Position numbers and translations under genes: made by a program
Assembly (NCBI RefSeq): GCF_032931615.1
Contig: NZ_CP136759.1
Location: forward strand, 744,001-808,000
DNA: 64,000 nt
Source: Palleronia sp. LCG004
Lineage (GTDB): Bacteria > Pseudomonadota > Alphaproteobacteria > Rhodobacterales > Rhodobacteraceae
Direction of reading: 5' to 3'
The notes under the pieces: model-generated
Told to the model about the DNA's origin: nothing
Databases searched by the model: none
What the model saw: the letters and a program-made list of their open reading frames with translations, nothing else
Shown: piece by piece, positions 62,459 to 64,000 of the stretch
Position numbering within the stretch: the first letter of the stretch is position 1
How the letters are laid out: each line of letters opens with the position of its first letter

Positions 62459-64000
62459 CTATGACCGGGCGCGGGCCGCACCGGTGTCGATCGCGTGGCG
62501 CAGCTTGCGTTCGAGGCTTTTCTGCTTGCTGTCGGAATAGATCTTCAGGCCGAACATGTCCTTGACGTAGAACGTGTCGACGACCTGCGCGCCGTAGGTG
62601 GCGATCACCGCGCTCGCGATCGAGATGTTGGCCTCGGCCAGGGCGCGGGTGAGGTCGTGCAGGAGGCCCGGACGGTCGCGGGTATCGACCTCGATGATCG
62701 TGTAGATCTCGGACCCCTCGTTGTCGAAGGCGATGTTCGTGGGGACGCGGAAATCGCGCTCGCGCTTCTTGATCTTGTCGCGGTCGTCGAGGCCCTGACG
62801 TGCGATCACCTCGCCCTTGAGCGTCTTGCCGATCATCGACTTGAGACGGGGGATGCGCGCGGCATCGTAGGGGTGCCCCTCGTGGTCCTGCACCCAGAAG
62901 ACCGCCGTCGCGTAGCCGTCCTTGGACGTGTAGGTGCGCGCATCGACCACGTTCGCACCGACCAGCGCGAGTGCGCCCGCAAGCCGGGAGAAGATGCCCG
63001 GATGATCGGCCATGGCGAAGCAGATCCGCGTCGCGTCGCGATCCTCGTCATCGGTGATGTCGATGCGGATCTGATCGTCCTCGATATCGCGCAGCATCTC
63101 TGCGAAGGCGCGGTGCGAGGCGACGCCGAGGCCTTGCCAGTAGGGCGGGTAATGACGCTGCATCTCGGTGCGGAGTGCCTTGCGGTCCCAGTCGGGCAGG
63201 GCGTCGCGCAGGCGGGCGCGCGCCTCGTTTCCGCGATTTTCACGATTGAGCGCCTCGAGCCCGTTCTCGAGCGCATGCGCCGTCTCGCGGTAGAGGCTGC
63301 GCAGGAGCTGCGCCTTCCAGTTGTTCCAGGTGCCGGGCCCCACGCCCCGGATGTCGCAGACCGTCAGCAGCAGCAGCAGGTCGAGCCGCTTCTTGGTGCG
63401 CACGGCCTTGGCGAAGTCGCGAACCGTCCGCGGATCGGCGAGGTCGCGCTTCTGTGCCATGTCGGACATGAGAAGGTGATAGCGCACGAGCCATTCGACC
63501 GTGTCCACGTCCTGCCGGTTCAGCCCCAGCCGGGGCGCCACCTTGCGCGCGATGCGCGCGCCCAGCACGGCGTGATCCTCGGGCCGGCCCTTGCCGATGT
63601 CGTGCAGGAGCAGGGCGAGATAGAGCACCTTGCGGTTGAACCCCTCCTCGACGATGCGCGAGGCGATCGGGAGTTCGTCCTTGAGGTGGCCCTCCTCGAT
63701 CTGGCTCATGTGGTGGACGCATTGGATCGTGTGCTCGTCGACGGTGTAGTGATGATACATGTTGAACTGCATCATCGCGACGATGGCTTCGAATTCGGGC
63801 AGGAACGCCCCGAGCACGCCCAACTCGTTCATGCGCCTCAGCGCGCGGTCGGGGCCGGGATATTTCAGGAGCAGATCAAAGAAGATCCTGACCGCCTCGG
63901 GGTCGCGGCGCATCCCGTCGTCGATGAGCGAGAGATTGGCCGAGATCGTCCGCATCGCGTCGGGATGAAGGAGATAGCCGGTCCTGAGCGCCTCGGCGAA
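62459..64000 (-). CDS. glnD: Bifunctional uridylyltransferase/uridylyl-removing enzyme, 5' part missing
   Basis: The window holds the C-terminal 513 residues of GlnD; the frame stays open to base 64000, so the N-terminal nucleotidyltransferase domain is off the window. Present are the GlnE-like region, the HD domain with LLLHDIGKG (uridylyl-removing activity), and two ACT domains (FSRLAGALALVGANVVDART and GLLHDLTRALAEANISIASA) that sense glutamine. GlnD controls PII (GlnB/GlnK) uridylylation and so nitrogen metabolism. The murJ gene follows it in the same direction. Confidence 0.95.
   Translation of the reverse strand, partial: FAEALRTGYLLHPDAMRTISANLSLIDDGMRRDPEAVRIFFDLLLKYPGPDRALRRMNELGVLGAFLPEFEAIVAMMQFNMYHHYTVDEHTIQCVHHMSQIEEGHLKDELPIASRIVEEGFNRKVLYLALLLHDIGKGRPEDHAVLGARIARKVAPRLGLNRQDVDTVEWLVRYHLLMSDMAQKRDLADPRTVRDFAKAVRTKKRLDLLLLLTVCDIRGVGPGTWNNWKAQLLRSLYRETAHALENGLEALNRENRGNEARARLRDALPDWDRKALRTEMQRHYPPYWQGLGVASHRAFAEMLRDIEDDQIRIDITDDEDRDATRICFAMADHPGIFSRLAGALALVGANVVDARTYTSKDGYATAVFWVQDHEGHPYDAARIPRLKSMIGKTLKGEVIARQGLDDRDKIKKRERDFRVPTNIAFDNEGSEIYTIIEVDTRDRPGLLHDLTRALAEANISIASAVIATYGAQVVDTFYVKDMFGLKIYSDSKQKSLERKLRHAIDTGAARARS

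Overview
The window reads as chromosomal DNA of a GC-rich alphaproteobacterium of the Rhodobacteraceae (Roseobacter group). The main reasons are the clustered TCA genes (sdhC-D-A-x-x-B on the plus strand facing mdh, sucC, sucD, sucA, sucB and lpd on the minus strand), a (3S)-malyl-CoA thioesterase gene between mdh and sdh as in Rhodobacter sphaeroides, an HvrA-type H-NS protein, a VPLPA-CTERM exported protein, and crotonyl-CoA carboxylase/reductase. Most of the DNA is densely packed core genome. I see no insertion sequence, prophage, CRISPR array or tRNA.

Layout. 1-3.5 kb: a truncated exported protein, an aspartoacylase-like deacylase and a periplasmic gamma-glutamyltransferase. 3.9-6.8 kb: VPLPA-CTERM protein, MBL hydrolase, MOSC protein and ceramidase-like membrane protein. 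6.9-10.7 kb: gatC-gatA, an excalibur-type lipoprotein, a cell-wall amidase, the RNase P RNA and rpmG. 10.8-18.5 kb: CDF transporter, a pfkB-metallopeptidase pair, gltX, an ExoD-like protein, a ProVW-type ABC transporter with a GFA gene wedged between its subunits, and a Tat-exported MBL protein. 18.6-40.2 kb: the TCA supercluster with interspersed small membrane proteins, lipoproteins and two glycosyltransferases. 40.4-45.8 kb: H-NS, an RTX protein, an acyltransferase and ccr. 45.9-49.1 kb: a luxR-luxI quorum-sensing pair preceded by a small overlapping gene, then a RecD-like helicase. 49.1-55.0 kb: a BMP-type nucleoside ABC operon ending in purine nucleoside phosphorylase. 55.2-64 kb: rimI, tsaB, nfu, a DUF1624 protein, uspA, an aminotransferase, trpS, an inactive rhomboid, murJ and truncated glnD.

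How it works together. The sdh, suc, mdh and lpd genes supply the oxidative TCA branch. Mcl2 and Ccr belong to the ethylmalonyl-CoA pathway, which feeds acetyl-CoA carbon into malate and succinate. The sucC and sdhC promoter regions share a GTGATCAC palindrome (two copies exactly 21 bp apart before sucC, one before sdhC), a candidate common operator for the two divergent TCA arms. The BMP operon imports nucleosides and its last gene phosphorolyses purine nucleosides. It also carries two undescribed small genes coupled by 4-5 nt start/stop overlaps.

Best candidates for something new: the 96-aa coiled-coil/TM protein and the 27-aa ORF in the BMP operon, the GTGATCAC operator, the paired lipoproteins between sdhA and sdhB, the small gene overlapping luxR, and the GFA protein coupled to both ABC subunits. 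I did not find a clearly new multi-gene defence or mobile system.
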